Shown one piece after another: positions 17,082 through 26,878 of a stretch of DNA of 64,000 nt. The notes beneath the pieces were generated by a model, which saw only the letters and a program-made list of their open reading frames with translations, was not told the DNA's origin and ran no database searches. The DNA comes from Stagnihabitans tardus. GTDB taxonomy: Bacteria > Pseudomonadota > Alphaproteobacteria > Rhodobacterales > Rhodobacteraceae. The position numbers and the translations under genes were made by a program. The stretch spans positions 359,873 to 423,872 of the forward strand of contig NZ_JAABNR010000001.1 in assembly GCF_009925085.1 (NCBI RefSeq), in the 5' to 3' direction. Positions within the stretch are counted from its first letter, which is position 1; each line of letters begins with the position of its first letter.

Positions 17082-20000
17082 CAGAGACCCGCCGGACGCC
17101 GGAGGTCAAGCGTCATCGGGAACTCGGGGTGGCGACGTTCGCGGGGCGGGGCATATTGGCCGCCGTGATGGCCGAAGGGCTGGAAGCGGGCGAGGCGCCG
17201 CGCCTCGGCCTCGTTGCCGTTCACCGGGAAAGTGTCGTAGTTGCGCCCGCCCGGGTGGGCGACGTGATAGGTGGCGCCTCCGATGGCGCGGCCCGACCAG
17301 GTGTCATAGATGTCAAAGGTCAGGGGCGCGTCGATCTTCAGGACCGGGTGCAAAGCGCTTGCAGGCGCCCAGGCCTTGTAGCGCACGCCGCCCACGCCGT
17401 CTTCCAAGGGCACGTCGCGGCCATTGCAGGTGACCTTGTAGCGGGCGGGGTTCGGGGTGGTGAGCTTGACCTGCAGCCTTTCGGTGGAGCTGTCGGTATA
17501 GCGCACCGTCCCGCCGATGGCCCCGGTCTCGCCCAGGACATGCCAGGGCTCCAGCGCCTGGCGGAGTTCCAGTTTGCAGCCCTCGGCCTCGACCTCGCCG
17601 CAGAAGGGGAAGCGGAACTCGGCCTGGGCCTGGAACCATTCCTCCTGCATGGGGAAGCCGTGGTCGCGGAGGTCGGCGAGGACCTCGCGGAAGTCCTCCC
17701 AGACATGGTGTTGCAGCATGAAACGGTCATGCAGCTTGGTGCCCCAGCGGGTGAGTTCGCCGGTCGCGGGGGTCTGCCAGAAGCGGGCGATGAGGGCGCG
17801 GAGGAGCAGCTGTTGGGCCAGGCTCATGCGCGGGTCGGGCGGCATCTCGAAGCCGCGGAATTCGACGAGGCCGAGGCGACCCGTGGGGCCGTCGGGGGAG
17901 TAAAGCTTGTCGATGCATATCTCGGCGCGGTGGGTGTTGCCGGTCGAGTCCACCAGCATGTTTCTAAGGAGCCTGTCGACCAGCCAGGGGAAGGGCTGTT
18001 GTTGGTCGGGCCCGGGGATGGCGGAAAGCGCGATCTCCATCTCGTAAAGCGCGTCGTGGCGGGCTTCGTCGATGCGGGGGGCCTGGGAGGTCGGGCCGAT
18101 GAAGAGGCCGGAGAAGAGATAGGACAGCGAGGGGTGGCGGTTCCAATGCAGGATCAGCGATTTCAGCAGATCGGGGCGGCGCAGGAAGGGCGAATCGTTG
18201 GGCGTGGCGCCGCCGACCACCACATGGTTGCCGCCCCCGGTGCCGCAGTGCTTGCCGTCGATCATGAACTTGTCCGCACCCAGGCGGCACTGGCGGGCAT
18301 CCTCATAGACGCCCTGGGTGATCGCCACACACTCCTCCCAAGAGGTCGCGGGGTGGATATTGACCTCGATCACCCCGGGGTCAGGGGCCACGCGGATCAC
18401 GTTCAGACGCGGGTCATGGGGCGGGGCGTAGCCCTCGATATGGACGGGGAGGCCCAGGCGGCGAGCGGCGGATTCGGCGGCGTGGAGGAGGTCGAGATAA
18501 TCCTCCAGGTTCACCACCGGGGGCATGAAGACGCAAAGGCGGCCGTCCCGCGCCTCGACCGAGAGCGCCGTGCGGATATAGCCATCGACCTCGGCCACCG
18601 GGCTTCCCTGCATCACCTGCGCGCCTTGGGGCGCATCGGCCACGAAAGAGGCGCGGGGTTGGGATTTCCGCCCGGGCTCCAGGGCCGCGACGGGCGGCAG
18701 CGGGGGCTTTTCCACGGTCGGGTCAGCGGGGTTGTGGAACGGGTATTGCGCCGCCGAAAGCCAGGGCAGGCTATCAAGCGGCAGGCGGTAGCCGACGGGG
18801 CTGTCCCCCGGCACCAGGAACATGAAACCGCGCCGCAAGCGCCAGCGCTCGGTCCGCCAACGGCCCGGCGCCGCGCGGCTCTGCCAGGACTGCACCGGCA
18901 GGACAAAGCCCACGGGCTCGGTCAGGCCGCGGTTGAAGACGGTCGAAAGCCGGTGGCGCTCTTCGGCGTCTTTCAGCTTGGAGTTCGAGGGTGTGACATT
19001 CTCGGGCAGGTTCGCCTCTTTGACCAGCCATTGGGCGGGGTCCTCGAAGGCGGGCAGGATGCAGGTCTCGTCCAGGGTCAGCTCTGCCGCGATCTCGCGC
19101 AAGAGTTCCTGGGCCTGGAGCGCGGTGGCGCCCTGCGCCGTCTCGGCGGCGATCAGGTCGGGGTTCTGCCAGACCGGCTGGCCATCGGTCCGCCAGTACA
19201 GCGAGAAGGTCCAGCGCGGCAGGCTCTCGCCCGGATACCACTTGCCCTGGCCGTAATGCAGGAAGCCCCCGGGGGCGAAGCGGGTTTGCAGGCGGCGGAT
19301 CAGCTTGTCGGCCAGGATGCGCTTGGTGGGGCCGACGGCGGCGGTGTTCCACTCCGCCGCCTCGTAGTCGTCGATGGAGACGAAGGTGGGCTCGCCGCCC
19401 ATGGTCAGGCGGACGTCACCGGCCTTCAGCGCCTCATCGACCTTGCGGCCAAGCGCATTCAGCTGGTCCCAGGAGGCGTCCGAGAAGGGCTTGGTGATGC
19501 GGGGATGTTCGGCGACGCGCTTCACCTCCATCGCGAAGTCGAAGGAGACCTTGGCCTGGCCCGCATAGCCGCCCGAGATCGGCGCGGCGGAGCGGTAATG
19601 GGGGGTGGCCGCCAGCGGGATATGGCTTTCGCCCGCCAGAAGGCCGGAGGTCGGGTCCAGCCCGATCCAACCCGCGCCCGGCAGATAGACCTCGGCCCAG
19701 GCATGGAGGTCGGTGAAATCGACCTCGGTCCCCGAAGGCCCATCCAGCGCCTTCAGGTCGGGCTTCAGCTGGATCAGGTAGCCCGAGACGAAGCGCGCGG
19801 CGAAGCCGAGGTTGCGCAGGGCCTGCACCAGAAGCCAGGTCGAATCCCGGCAAGAGCCCGAGCCGATGGTCAAGGTCTCTTCCGGCGTCTGCACCCCGGG
19901 CTCCATGCGGATCGTATAGGCGACCTTCCCCGAGATCGCGGCATTCAGGTTCACCACGAAATCGACCGAGCGGATGCGGTCGCGCGGCACCGTGCGCAAA

Positions 20001-20389
20001 AAGGCCTCAAGCGCCGGGGTCATCGGGTCGGGCTTGGTATAGGCGGCCAGATCGCTGGCCAGGTCGGGCGCATAGGTGAAGGGGAAATGCTCGGCGTAAT
20101 CCTCGACGAAGAAGTCGAAAGGGTTATAGACCGTCATGTCGGCGACCAGGTCGACCTCGATCTTGAACTCACTCGCGGGCTCGGGGAAGACGAACCGCGC
20201 CAGCCAGTTGCCGAAAGGGTCCTGCTGGTGGTTGACGAAGTGCTTCTCCGGCCAGACCTTCAGCGAATGCGAGATGACGCGGGTGCGCGAATGGGGTGCG
20301 GGGCGCAGGCGGATGACCTGGGGGCCCAAAAGCACCGGCGTGTCATAGCTGTAATGGGTCAGGTGGTGGATGGATGCCGTGATCGCCAT
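17081..20389 (-). CDS. Transglutaminase-DUF2126 fusion protein
   Basis: 1102 residues. Residues 1-280 are a bacterial transglutaminase-like N-terminal beta domain plus core (Cys in [14 protein letters not shown], His in [13 protein letters not shown], Asp in GLDPTSGL). The long remainder is DUF2126, with features such as [21 protein letters not shown]-like [30 protein letters not shown] and [17 protein letters not shown]. First gene of the three-gene cluster; GGAGG precedes the ATG. The cluster is widely conserved and predicted to make or modify peptide-like compounds; no substrate is known to me. Confidence 0.9.
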   Translation of the reverse strand: MAITASIHHLTHYSYDTPVLLGPQVIRLRPAPHSRTRVISHSLKVWPEKHFVNHQQDPFGNWLARFVFPEPASEFKIEVDLVADMTVYNPFDFFVEDYAEHFPFTYAPDLASDLAAYTKPDPMTPALEAFLRTVPRDRIRSVDFVVNLNAAISGKVAYTIRMEPGVQTPEETLTIGSGSCRDSTWLLVQALRNLGFAARFVSGYLIQLKPDLKALDGPSGTEVDFTDLHAWAEVYLPGAGWIGLDPTSGLLAGESHIPLAATPHYRSAAPISGGYAGQAKVSFDFAMEVKRVAEHPRITKPFSDASWDQLNALGRKVDEALKAGDVRLTMGGEPTFVSIDDYEAAEWNTAAVGPTKRILADKLIRRLQTRFAPGGFLHYGQGKWYPGESLPRWTFSLYWRTDGQPVWQNPDLIAAETAQGATALQAQELLREIAAELTLDETCILPAFEDPAQWLVKEANLPENVTPSNSKLKDAEERHRLSTVFNRGLTEPVGFVLPVQSWQSRAAPGRWRTERWRLRRGFMFLVPGDSPVGYRLPLDSLPWLSAAQYPFHNPADPTVEKPPLPPVAALEPGRKSQPRASFVADAPQGAQVMQGSPVAEVDGYIRTALSVEARDGRLCVFMPPVVNLEDYLDLLHAAESAARRLGLPVHIEGYAPPHDPRLNVIRVAPDPGVIEVNIHPATSWEECVAITQGVYEDARQCRLGADKFMIDGKHCGTGGGNHVVVGGATPNDSPFLRRPDLLKSLILHWNRHPSLSYLFSGLFIGPTSQAPRIDEARHDALYEMEIALSAIPGPDQQQPFPWLVDRLLRNMLVDSTGNTHRAEICIDKLYSPDGPTGRLGLVEFRGFEMPPDPRMSLAQQLLLRALIARFWQTPATGELTRWGTKLHDRFMLQHHVWEDFREVLADLRDHGFPMQEEWFQAQAEFRFPFCGEVEAEGCKLELRQALEPWHVLGETGAIGGTVRYTDSSTERLQVKLTTPNPARYKVTCNGRDVPLEDGVGGVRYKAWAPASALHPVLKIDAPLTFDIYDTWSGRAIGGATYHVAHPGGRNYDTFPVNGNEAEARRLARFQPFGHHGGQYAPPRERRHPEFPMTLDLRRPAGL

Positions 20390-20489
20390 AAGTGCCTCCG
20401 CGCTTGGGGTTCATCCCTAGCACGGGCGGGCGGGGCTTACAGCCCCATGCGGGCCAAGGGCCCCCAGCGGCCGAAAAATCGCCCAAGTT

Positions 20490-21392
20490 TCAGGCAAGCC
20501 CGCCGATTTTCCGGGCAAAGCGCGGCTGGATCAGCGGATAAAGCGCTCCGCTGACGCCTGAAACGGCGATCAGCGCCATCCCGGCCAGCGCCCAAGGATC
20601 GGGCATATGGCCAAAGACCAGAAGGCCCAGGATCCCCGACCAGACCAGTTGCAGGTAGTTGACAGGCGAGATCGTCGAGGCCGGCGCATAGCGGAAGGCC
20701 TGGGTAAAGAGGAGATGCCCCACCAGCGACAGGGCCCCCATGGCGCCCAAGAAGACCAGGTCCATGCCCTGCGGCACCGGGATCGCCCCCTGCCCCAGGG
20801 TGACGCTGGAAAAGATCACCGTGCCGACCAGCGCCGTCCAGAACATCATCGACCAGGAGGTCTCGGTCCGCGCGAGGCTGCGCGAGAGCATGTTGTAGAC
20901 GATGCTCCCCCCCGCCGTCAGCCCGGCATAAAGGACCCCAAGCGGGTCAAGCCCAGAGCCCGGCCGCACGATCATCAAGACGCCGACAAAGCCCCCGGCG
21001 GCGGCAATCCAAGAGATCGGCTGGACCTTTTCTCCCAACAGCGGCCCGGCCAGGAGCGTGACGGCAAAGGGGGCGAGGAAGACGACCGCGATGGTCTCGG
21101 CCACCGGCATGCGCTGGAAGGCCAGGGCTGCGGTGAGGGAAACCGCCGAAAGGCAGGCGCCGCGCAGGATCACGAGCCAGGGCCGGCCGAGATGGACGAT
21201 CCGCTTCCCCTCGCGCGGGGCGACCAGCGCCAGGAGCAGCACCAGGTTCCCCGCATAGCGCGCCGCCACCACGAAGGGCGCGGGAAAGCTCTCGGCCATA
21301 TGCTTTGTCAGGACATCCATGCAGGAAAACAGGAAGACGGCCAAAGCCATGAAGAGCGCCGCCTTGAGCGGCTTGAATTTCAATTCGTTCAT
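20490..21392 (-). CDS. EamA/DMT-family transporter
   Basis: 300-residue inner-membrane protein with ten predicted helices in two EamA repeats (first about 8-135, second about 150-290; GLTAGGSIVYNMLSRSLA begins the second half). Related to RhtA/YdcZ-type metabolite exporters; substrate unknown. ATG 21392 is preceded by AAAGGA. Divergent from the FAD oxidoreductase gene. Confidence 0.88.
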   Translation of the reverse strand: MNELKFKPLKAALFMALAVFLFSCMDVLTKHMAESFPAPFVVAARYAGNLVLLLALVAPREGKRIVHLGRPWLVILRGACLSAVSLTAALAFQRMPVAETIAVVFLAPFAVTLLAGPLLGEKVQPISWIAAAGGFVGVLMIVRPGSGLDPLGVLYAGLTAGGSIVYNMLSRSLARTETSWSMMFWTALVGTVIFSSVTLGQGAIPVPQGMDLVFLGAMGALSLVGHLLFTQAFRYAPASTISPVNYLQLVWSGILGLLVFGHMPDPWALAGMALIAVSGVSGALYPLIQPRFARKIGGLA

Positions 21393-21557
21393 CGGGAGGT
21401 CCTTTGAAGGAAGCTTACCGCGAAACGAAGGGCCCTCACAGCGAAAGATGCTGCAACATGACGGGGTTGCGCGCCGTGCATGACAAAAGGACGTCGCAAT
21501 TGGGCTTGGCGCGGCCGGGGCATCGGCTAGGTTGGGCGCAAGAGGAAAGGACAGACC

Positions 21558-22748
21558 ATGGCCCCCAAGCATCAGACCTATGACGTCGTCATCATCGGAG
21601 GGGCGATCATGGGGTCCTCGACGGCCTATTGGCTGACGCGAGACCCGGATTTCCAGGGCCGCGTCCTGGTGGTCGAACGCGATCCGACCTATGAATATGC
21701 CGCGACCTCGCTGTCGCATTCCTCGATCCGCCAGCAATATTCGAACGAGGTCAACATCCGCGTCAGCCAGTTCGGCGCGGAATTCGTGCAGAACCTGCCG
21801 AAGTGGATGGGCGAGGAGGCGCCCCTGCTGCCGATCCGCTCCTTCGGCTATATGTATTTCGCGGGCACCCCGGAAGGGGAGGCGACCTTGCGCGCCAACC
21901 AGGCCGTGCAGGCCCAATGCGGGACGCCGACGCGGCTGATGACGCCCGAGGAGATCGCCGCCGAATATCCGTTCTACAACCTCGATGGCGTGACCCTGGG
22001 GTCCTTGAATACCCGCGACGAGGGCTATTTCGAGGGGATCACGGTCTTTGACTGGTTCCGCAAGATGGCAAGGCGGCAGGGGGCGGAATATGTCCAGGAC
22101 GAGGTCGTGGGCATCACCCGCGCGGGGGCCCGGGTGACCGGTGTGACCCTGGCCTCGGGCGCAGTGGTGGCTTGCGGCGCGGTGGTCAATGCCAGCGGCA
22201 CGCGGGGGGCGAAGACTGCTGCCATGGCCGGGATCGAGATCCCGATCGAGCCCCGCAAGCGCTATGCCTTCCTGATCCAGACCGAAAAGCCCCTGGTGCG
22301 CGACCTGCCCCTGACCATCGACCCTTCGGGCGTGCATGTGCGGCAAGACGGGGTGAACACCTACCTGGCGGGCGCCCAAGGCGCCGAGGATCTCGCCGCC
22401 GATCCGACCGACTTCCAGATGGACCATTCCCTCTGGATGGACCTGGTCTGGCCAACCCTTGCCACCCGCATCCCGGCCTTCGAGGCGGTGAAAGTGGTGC
22501 GCGAATGGGTCGGGCAATACGACTACAATACGCTGGACCAGAACGCGATCCTGGGGGCGCATCCGGAGGTGAGCAACTTCCTGTTCATGAACGGCTTTTC
22601 CGGCCATGGTCTGCAGCAAAGCCCCGCCATGGGGCGCGGCACGGCGGAGCTCCTGGTCCATGGCGCTTATCAGACGCTGGACCTGTCGCCCTTCTCTTTC
22701 ACCCGCATCGCGGAAGGCCGCCCCTTTGTCGAAGGCGCCATCATCTGA
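21558..22748 (+). CDS. DAO-family FAD-dependent oxidoreductase
   Basis: 396-residue flavoprotein of the D-amino acid oxidase/sarcosine-dehydrogenase group. The dinucleotide motif is VVIIGGAIMGSSTAYWL, and the family C-terminus is present as FLFMNGFSGHGLQQSPAMGRGTAELL. It resembles the FOXRED1-like branch that oxidises N-methyl or secondary amines; substrate unproven. Start ATG has GAGGAAAGGA upstream. Two tandem GGATATTTGGG elements follow. Confidence 0.88.
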   Translation: MAPKHQTYDVVIIGGAIMGSSTAYWLTRDPDFQGRVLVVERDPTYEYAATSLSHSSIRQQYSNEVNIRVSQFGAEFVQNLPKWMGEEAPLLPIRSFGYMYFAGTPEGEATLRANQAVQAQCGTPTRLMTPEEIAAEYPFYNLDGVTLGSLNTRDEGYFEGITVFDWFRKMARRQGAEYVQDEVVGITRAGARVTGVTLASGAVVACGAVVNASGTRGAKTAAMAGIEIPIEPRKRYAFLIQTEKPLVRDLPLTIDPSGVHVRQDGVNTYLAGAQGAEDLAADPTDFQMDHSLWMDLVWPTLATRIPAFEAVKVVREWVGQYDYNTLDQNAILGAHPEVSNFLFMNGFSGHGLQQSPAMGRGTAELLVHGAYQTLDLSPFSFTRIAEGRPFVEGAII

Positions 22749-22784
22749 GGCGGGAACGCCCGGGGATGTCGGGGCCTCCGGCGG

Positions 22785-22951
22785 GGATATTTGGGTCAGT
22801 ATGAAAGGGGCAAGGGAGCGCAAGCGACGCGGGCGGAGCCTCCGGCGGGGATATTTGGGCCAAATTGAAAGCCAAAGACATCGCGGCCCAAGGGGAGATG
22901 CCCCCGGATCAAGGCCTCCGCCCATCCCCTTTCAACTTGGCGCAAATATCC
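22785..22951. repeat. Three GGATATTTGGG elements (copies g, h, i)
   Basis: Plus-strand copies at 22785-22807 (GGATATTTGGGTC then AGTATGAAAG) and 22849-22871 (GGATATTTGGGCC then AAATTGAAAG), both preceded by CCTCCGGCGG, follow the oxidoreductase gene. A minus-strand copy at 22929-22951 (GGATATTTGCGCC then AAGTTGAAAG) follows the mutarotase gene after a CTGGGGC/GCCCCAG hairpin. They occupy almost the whole convergent gap. Confidence 0.7.
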
Positions 22952-22983
22952 CGGGGTCTGGGGCAGCGCCCCAGTCCGGCCTG

Positions 22984-23964
22984 TCAGACCGTGAAGAACC
23001 GGAAATCCATGACGTGGCGGTAGGTCTCGCCGGGGTTCAGGGCCGCCGAGGGGAAGGCGGGGTTGTTCGGGCTGTCGGGGTATTTCTGGGTCTCCAGCGT
23101 CAGGCCTGCGAATTTGCCATAGACGGCGCCCGCGCGGCCCGGGGTGGCCTCGGGCATCATGCCGCAGGTGTAGATCTGGACGCCGGGCTCGTTGGTGGTG
23201 AGCTCCAAGGCGCGGCCGGAGCTGGGCTCAAGGATGCGGACGGCCGGGGCGGCTCCGGTCAGGCACCAGTTGTGGTCATAGCCATCGTCTCCGGCCAGGT
23301 CGCCGATGCGGGTGGGCTGGCGGAAGTCGTATTTCGTCCCCTCCACCGGGGCGAGGGCTCCGGTCGGGATCAGGCCTGCGCCCACGGGCGTATAGGCCTC
23401 GGCGGAGACCATCATCTGGTGGTCGAGGATATCGCCCGCGCCTTTCAGGTTGAAATAGGCGTGATTCACCAGGTTCACGACGGTGGGGGCAGTGGTCCTG
23501 GCCTCCATCTCGATGATCAGGTGTTCGTCGCCCTCGAACCGGTAGGTCACCGAGGCGGAAAGCGCGCCGGGATAGCCCATGTCGCCATCGGGGGAGAGAT
23601 GGGTCAGGCGGATATGGGCGGGGCCATGGTCGGCGACCTGCCAGATCGCCTTGTCGAAGCCCTGGGAGCCGCCGTGCAGGTGGTTCGGGGCCTCGTTGAT
23701 ATCGAGCTGCACATCGCCATAGCGCCCGCCCGCGATGCGATTGGCATAGCGGCCGCAGGTCGCTCCGAAATAGGTCGGGTGGTCGAGGTAGTCCTGCAGC
23801 CGGTCATGGCCGAGGATGATCTCGCCCATCTTGCCGATGCGCGAGGGGGTGCGCAGGCTGATCAGCCGCGCGCCCCAGGGGATGACCTTGGCGGTCAGAC
23901 CGCCGGTGGAACGAAGCGCGTAGACGGGAATGTCCTGCCCGTTGATCTGACCGAAGATATCCAT
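22984..23964 (-). CDS. Aldose 1-epimerase (mutarotase)
   Basis: 326-residue galactose-mutarotase-like enzyme interconverting alpha and beta sugar anomers. Active-site landmarks: NHLHGGSQGFDK, the catalytic-His region VNHAYFNLKG, and LTLETQKYPDSPNNPAFP with the catalytic Glu. ATG 23964 follows AAAGG and lies 7 bases after the aldo/keto reductase stop. Last gene of the sugar-uptake operon; it would equilibrate released arabinose or a related sugar. Confidence 0.93.
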   Translation of the reverse strand: MDIFGQINGQDIPVYALRSTGGLTAKVIPWGARLISLRTPSRIGKMGEIILGHDRLQDYLDHPTYFGATCGRYANRIAGGRYGDVQLDINEAPNHLHGGSQGFDKAIWQVADHGPAHIRLTHLSPDGDMGYPGALSASVTYRFEGDEHLIIEMEARTTAPTVVNLVNHAYFNLKGAGDILDHQMMVSAEAYTPVGAGLIPTGALAPVEGTKYDFRQPTRIGDLAGDDGYDHNWCLTGAAPAVRILEPSSGRALELTTNEPGVQIYTCGMMPEATPGRAGAVYGKFAGLTLETQKYPDSPNNPAFPSAALNPGETYRHVMDFRFFTV

Positions 23965-23971
23965 GATGCCT

Positions 23972-24961
23972 TTAGAAACGTTGAAGCTCTGCGGGACGGT
24001 TCTGCACCACGGCCTCGATGGCGTCCAGCACATCCGGCGTCAGTTTCGCCTTGTGCTCCAGCGCCTTGAGGTTCTCTTGCAACTGGCTGAGCCTGGAGGC
24101 GCCGAGGATCACGGTCGAGACGCGGGGGTTATGCAGGCACCACAGAAGCGCCATATGGGTCAGCGTCAGCCCTGCCCCATCGGCGATACGCCCCAAGGCG
24201 CGGGCCTGTTCGATGCGCTTTTGCCCGCGTTCGGAGGTGAAGATCTCCTTCAGCCATTCATAGCCCGGCAGGGCGGCGCGGGCGTCTTGCGGGATGCCCT
24301 CGTTGTATTTCCCGGTCAGGAGGCCCGAGGCCAGGGGCGACCAGATCGTCGTGCCAAGGCCAAAGGTATCATAGATCGCGCGGTAGTCGCCCTCGACCTT
24401 GTCGCGCTCGAAGAGGTTGTATTGCGGCTGCTCCATGGTGGGCGGGGTCAGGTTGTTCACCCGGGCCACAAGATGGGCCTCGGTGATCTGCTGGGCGTTC
24501 CATTCGGAAGTGCCCCAGTAGAGGACCTTGCCCTGCGTCACCAGGTTGTGCATCGCCCGCACGGTTTCCTCGATGGGCGTGTCCACATCGGGGCGGTGGC
24601 AGAAATAGAGGTCCAGGTAGTCGACCCGCAGCCTGCGCAGCGCGGCATGGGCGGCGTCGGTGACGTGTTTGGCCGAGAGGCCCTTCTGCGTCGGCTTGGC
24701 ACCGCCCCAGAAGACTTTCGACGACACGATATAGCTGTCGCGGCTCCAGCCGAGTTCATGGATCGCCTGACCCATGACCTCTTCGGAGCGACCCGCCTCA
24801 TAGCCTTCCGCATTGTCGAAGAAGTTGATCCCGGCGTCATAGGCCGCCGTCATCAGCTCTTTGGCGGGCTGGATATCGACCTGTTTGGCGAAGGTCACCC
24901 AGGAGCCGAAGGAAAACTCGCTGACCCGCAGGCCAGATTTGCCAAGACGCCGATAATCCAT
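23972..24961 (-). CDS. Aldo/keto reductase (Kv-beta-like group)
   Basis: 329-residue NADPH-dependent TIM-barrel reductase. The tetrad is visible: Asp/Tyr in FDNAEGYEAGRSE, Lys in VSSKVFWGG and His in LYFCHRPD. The sequence is closest in style to the voltage-gated K+ channel beta-subunit group. In this operon it probably reduces or oxidises a sugar or sugar-derived carbonyl. ATG 24961 has GGTGGA upstream; a GTG three codons earlier is possible. Confidence 0.9.
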   Translation of the reverse strand: MDYRRLGKSGLRVSEFSFGSWVTFAKQVDIQPAKELMTAAYDAGINFFDNAEGYEAGRSEEVMGQAIHELGWSRDSYIVSSKVFWGGAKPTQKGLSAKHVTDAAHAALRRLRVDYLDLYFCHRPDVDTPIEETVRAMHNLVTQGKVLYWGTSEWNAQQITEAHLVARVNNLTPPTMEQPQYNLFERDKVEGDYRAIYDTFGLGTTIWSPLASGLLTGKYNEGIPQDARAALPGYEWLKEIFTSERGQKRIEQARALGRIADGAGLTLTHMALLWCLHNPRVSTVILGASRLSQLQENLKALEHKAKLTPDVLDAIEAVVQNRPAELQRF

Positions 24962-24988
24962 GTGTTCCACCCTGTTGTCGAAGCGCCT

Positions 24989-26026
24989 TCAGACGGCGGC
25001 TCCGCTTGCATCGAAGAGATGGGCCTTTGACAGGTCCGGGACAAGCCCCACCTGGTCGCCCGCCTTGATCCCGGCGCCATCGGCCTCGACCACCATGGGG
25101 CCGTGGTCGGTGTCGATATAGGCGTAAGAGGTATTGCCGAGGTATTCCACCACAGAGGCGCGGCCACGGATCGGGCCATCGGTGGCGATGGTGAAATGCT
25201 CGGGGCGCAGGCCCAGTTCGACCGGGCCCGGCGCGCTGCGGGTCAAGGCCAGTTCGGTCCCGTCGCGGAGCGTGATGCCCTTGGCCGTGCCCTGCCCGGC
25301 CAGGAAATTCATCCCCGGCGAGCCGATGAAGCCCGCCACGAAACGGTTGGCCGGTTGGTTGTAAAGCTCCCAGGGGCTGCCCGCCTGGGCGATCTTGCCC
25401 TTGTCGAGCACCACGATCTGATCGGCCAAGGTCATGGCCTCGACCTGGTCATGGGTCACATAGATCATCGTGGTCTTGAGGTCGGCATGGAGCCGCGCGA
25501 GCTCCAGCCGCATCTGGACGCGCAACAGGGCGTCGAGGTTGGACAGCGGCTCGTCGAAGAGGAAGACCTTGGGGTCGCGCACCAGGGCGCGCCCGATGGC
25601 GACGCGCTGGCGCTGGCCGCCGGAAAGTGCGGCGGGGCGGCGGTCAAGGAGCTGATCGAGTTGCAGGAGCTTGCCCACCTTCTCGGCCGCAGCGCGTTGG
25701 GCGGCCTTGGGGGCACCGGCCAGCGACATGGAGAAGGTGATGTTCTCGGCCACCGTCAGATGGGGATACAGGGCGTAAGACTGGAAGACCATGGCCACGC
25801 CGCGCGATTTCGGCGCGGTATGGGTCACGTCGGTGTCACCGATCTTGATCGTCCCGCCCGTGACGGCCTCGAGCCCCGCGATCATCCGCAGCATGGTGGA
25901 TTTGCCGCAGCCCGAGGGACCAAGGAGGGCGCAGAAGCTGCCGTCCTTGATGGTCAGACCCAGGTCCCTGATGACCTCGACCGCGCCGTAACGTTTGGAA
26001 ATGTTGGAAAGTTCGACTTGAGCCAT
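24989..26026 (-). CDS. Sugar ABC transporter ATP-binding protein (MalK/UgpC family)
   Basis: 345-residue ATPase energising carbohydrate uptake. Walker A GPSGCGKST (about 37-45), Q-loop VFQSYALYPHLTV, signature LSGGQRQRVAIGRA, Walker B VFLFDEPLSNLDA and the H-loop VTHDQVEAM are all intact. A C-terminal TOBE/MOBE regulatory domain follows (about 240-345). Three bases downstream of the MalG-type permease. Confidence 0.96.
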   Translation of the reverse strand: MAQVELSNISKRYGAVEVIRDLGLTIKDGSFCALLGPSGCGKSTMLRMIAGLEAVTGGTIKIGDTDVTHTAPKSRGVAMVFQSYALYPHLTVAENITFSMSLAGAPKAAQRAAAEKVGKLLQLDQLLDRRPAALSGGQRQRVAIGRALVRDPKVFLFDEPLSNLDALLRVQMRLELARLHADLKTTMIYVTHDQVEAMTLADQIVVLDKGKIAQAGSPWELYNQPANRFVAGFIGSPGMNFLAGQGTAKGITLRDGTELALTRSAPGPVELGLRPEHFTIATDGPIRGRASVVEYLGNTSYAYIDTDHGPMVVEADGAGIKAGDQVGLVPDLSKAHLFDASGAAV

Positions 26027-26029
26027 GTC

Positions 26030-26878
26030 TTAACCCTTGATCCCGGCGGTCAATGTGATCGCCTGCGTCACGCGGCGCTGGAAGAACAGATAGGCGAGGG
26101 AAACCGGCAGACCGGCCAGCACGGCCCCCGCCAGAAGCCTGCCATAGGCCACGCCATAGGCATCCTGGACGGCCGAGATGCCGACCGTCACGGTCATCAT
26201 CTTTTCGTCCTGGGTGGCGAGGAAGGGCCAGAGGAAGGAATTCCATGCCCCGATGAAGGTGATGATCGCCAGGGCCGTCGTGATGCCCCAGTTCATCGGC
26301 AGGAAGATGCGGAAGAGAAGCTGGAACTCGGTCGCGCCATCCATCACGGCGGCTTCGCGGAAGTCGCGCGGCAATCCGTCGAAGAACTGCTTGTAGATGA
26401 TCACGGTAACGGGCGCGATCAGCATGGGCAGGATGATGCCGAGATGCGAATTCAGAAGCTTCACATCGGCGATGATGATGAAGTGGTTCACGATCAGCGC
26501 CGAGACCGGGACCATGAAGGAGGCCAGGATCATCCACCAGAGCGCCTTCCTCCCGGGGAATTGGAGCTGGCTGATCGCATAGCCCGTGCAGGCCGACATC
26601 AGAAGCACCAGCACCGTGACGCCCACCGAAGTGATGGTCGAATTCAGATACCAGATCGGCAGGTCAGAGTTCTGGATGGTGAAGATATAGTTCTTCAGCG
26701 TCGGGTTGGTCGGGATCAGGCTGAAATCCGTCACCGTCTCGTCGTCGAAACGGAAGCTGGTCACCAGGCCCCAATAGATCGGGAAGAACCAGATGAAGGC
26801 CGCGATGAGCGTCAGGATCGTCAGAAGGATCGCGCCCGGATCGAAGCGGCGGGCGGGGGTGGCGCTGTGCTCGCTCAT
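26030..26878 (-). CDS. Sugar ABC transporter permease (MalG type)
   Basis: 282-residue permease with six predicted helices. The EAA loop that docks on the ATPase is DFREAAVMDGATEFQLLFRIFLP. The start overlaps the stop of the MalF-type gene (ATGA), so the two permeases are coupled. Substrate should be an arabinoside or arabino-oligosaccharide, judged from the neighbouring GH51 enzyme. Confidence 0.94.
   Translation of the reverse strand: MSEHSATPARRFDPGAILLTILTLIAAFIWFFPIYWGLVTSFRFDDETVTDFSLIPTNPTLKNYIFTIQNSDLPIWYLNSTITSVGVTVLVLLMSACTGYAISQLQFPGRKALWWMILASFMVPVSALIVNHFIIIADVKLLNSHLGIILPMLIAPVTVIIYKQFFDGLPRDFREAAVMDGATEFQLLFRIFLPMNWGITTALAIITFIGAWNSFLWPFLATQDEKMMTVTVGISAVQDAYGVAYGRLLAGAVLAGLPVSLAYLFFQRRVTQAITLTAGIKG

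Noticed and set aside
17129..20554. 1141-codon open frame on the plus strand
   Set aside because: It lies antisense to the transglutaminase-DUF2126 gene, has no ribosome site and a His/Gly/Arg-rich composition typical of the reverse frame of a high-GC gene.
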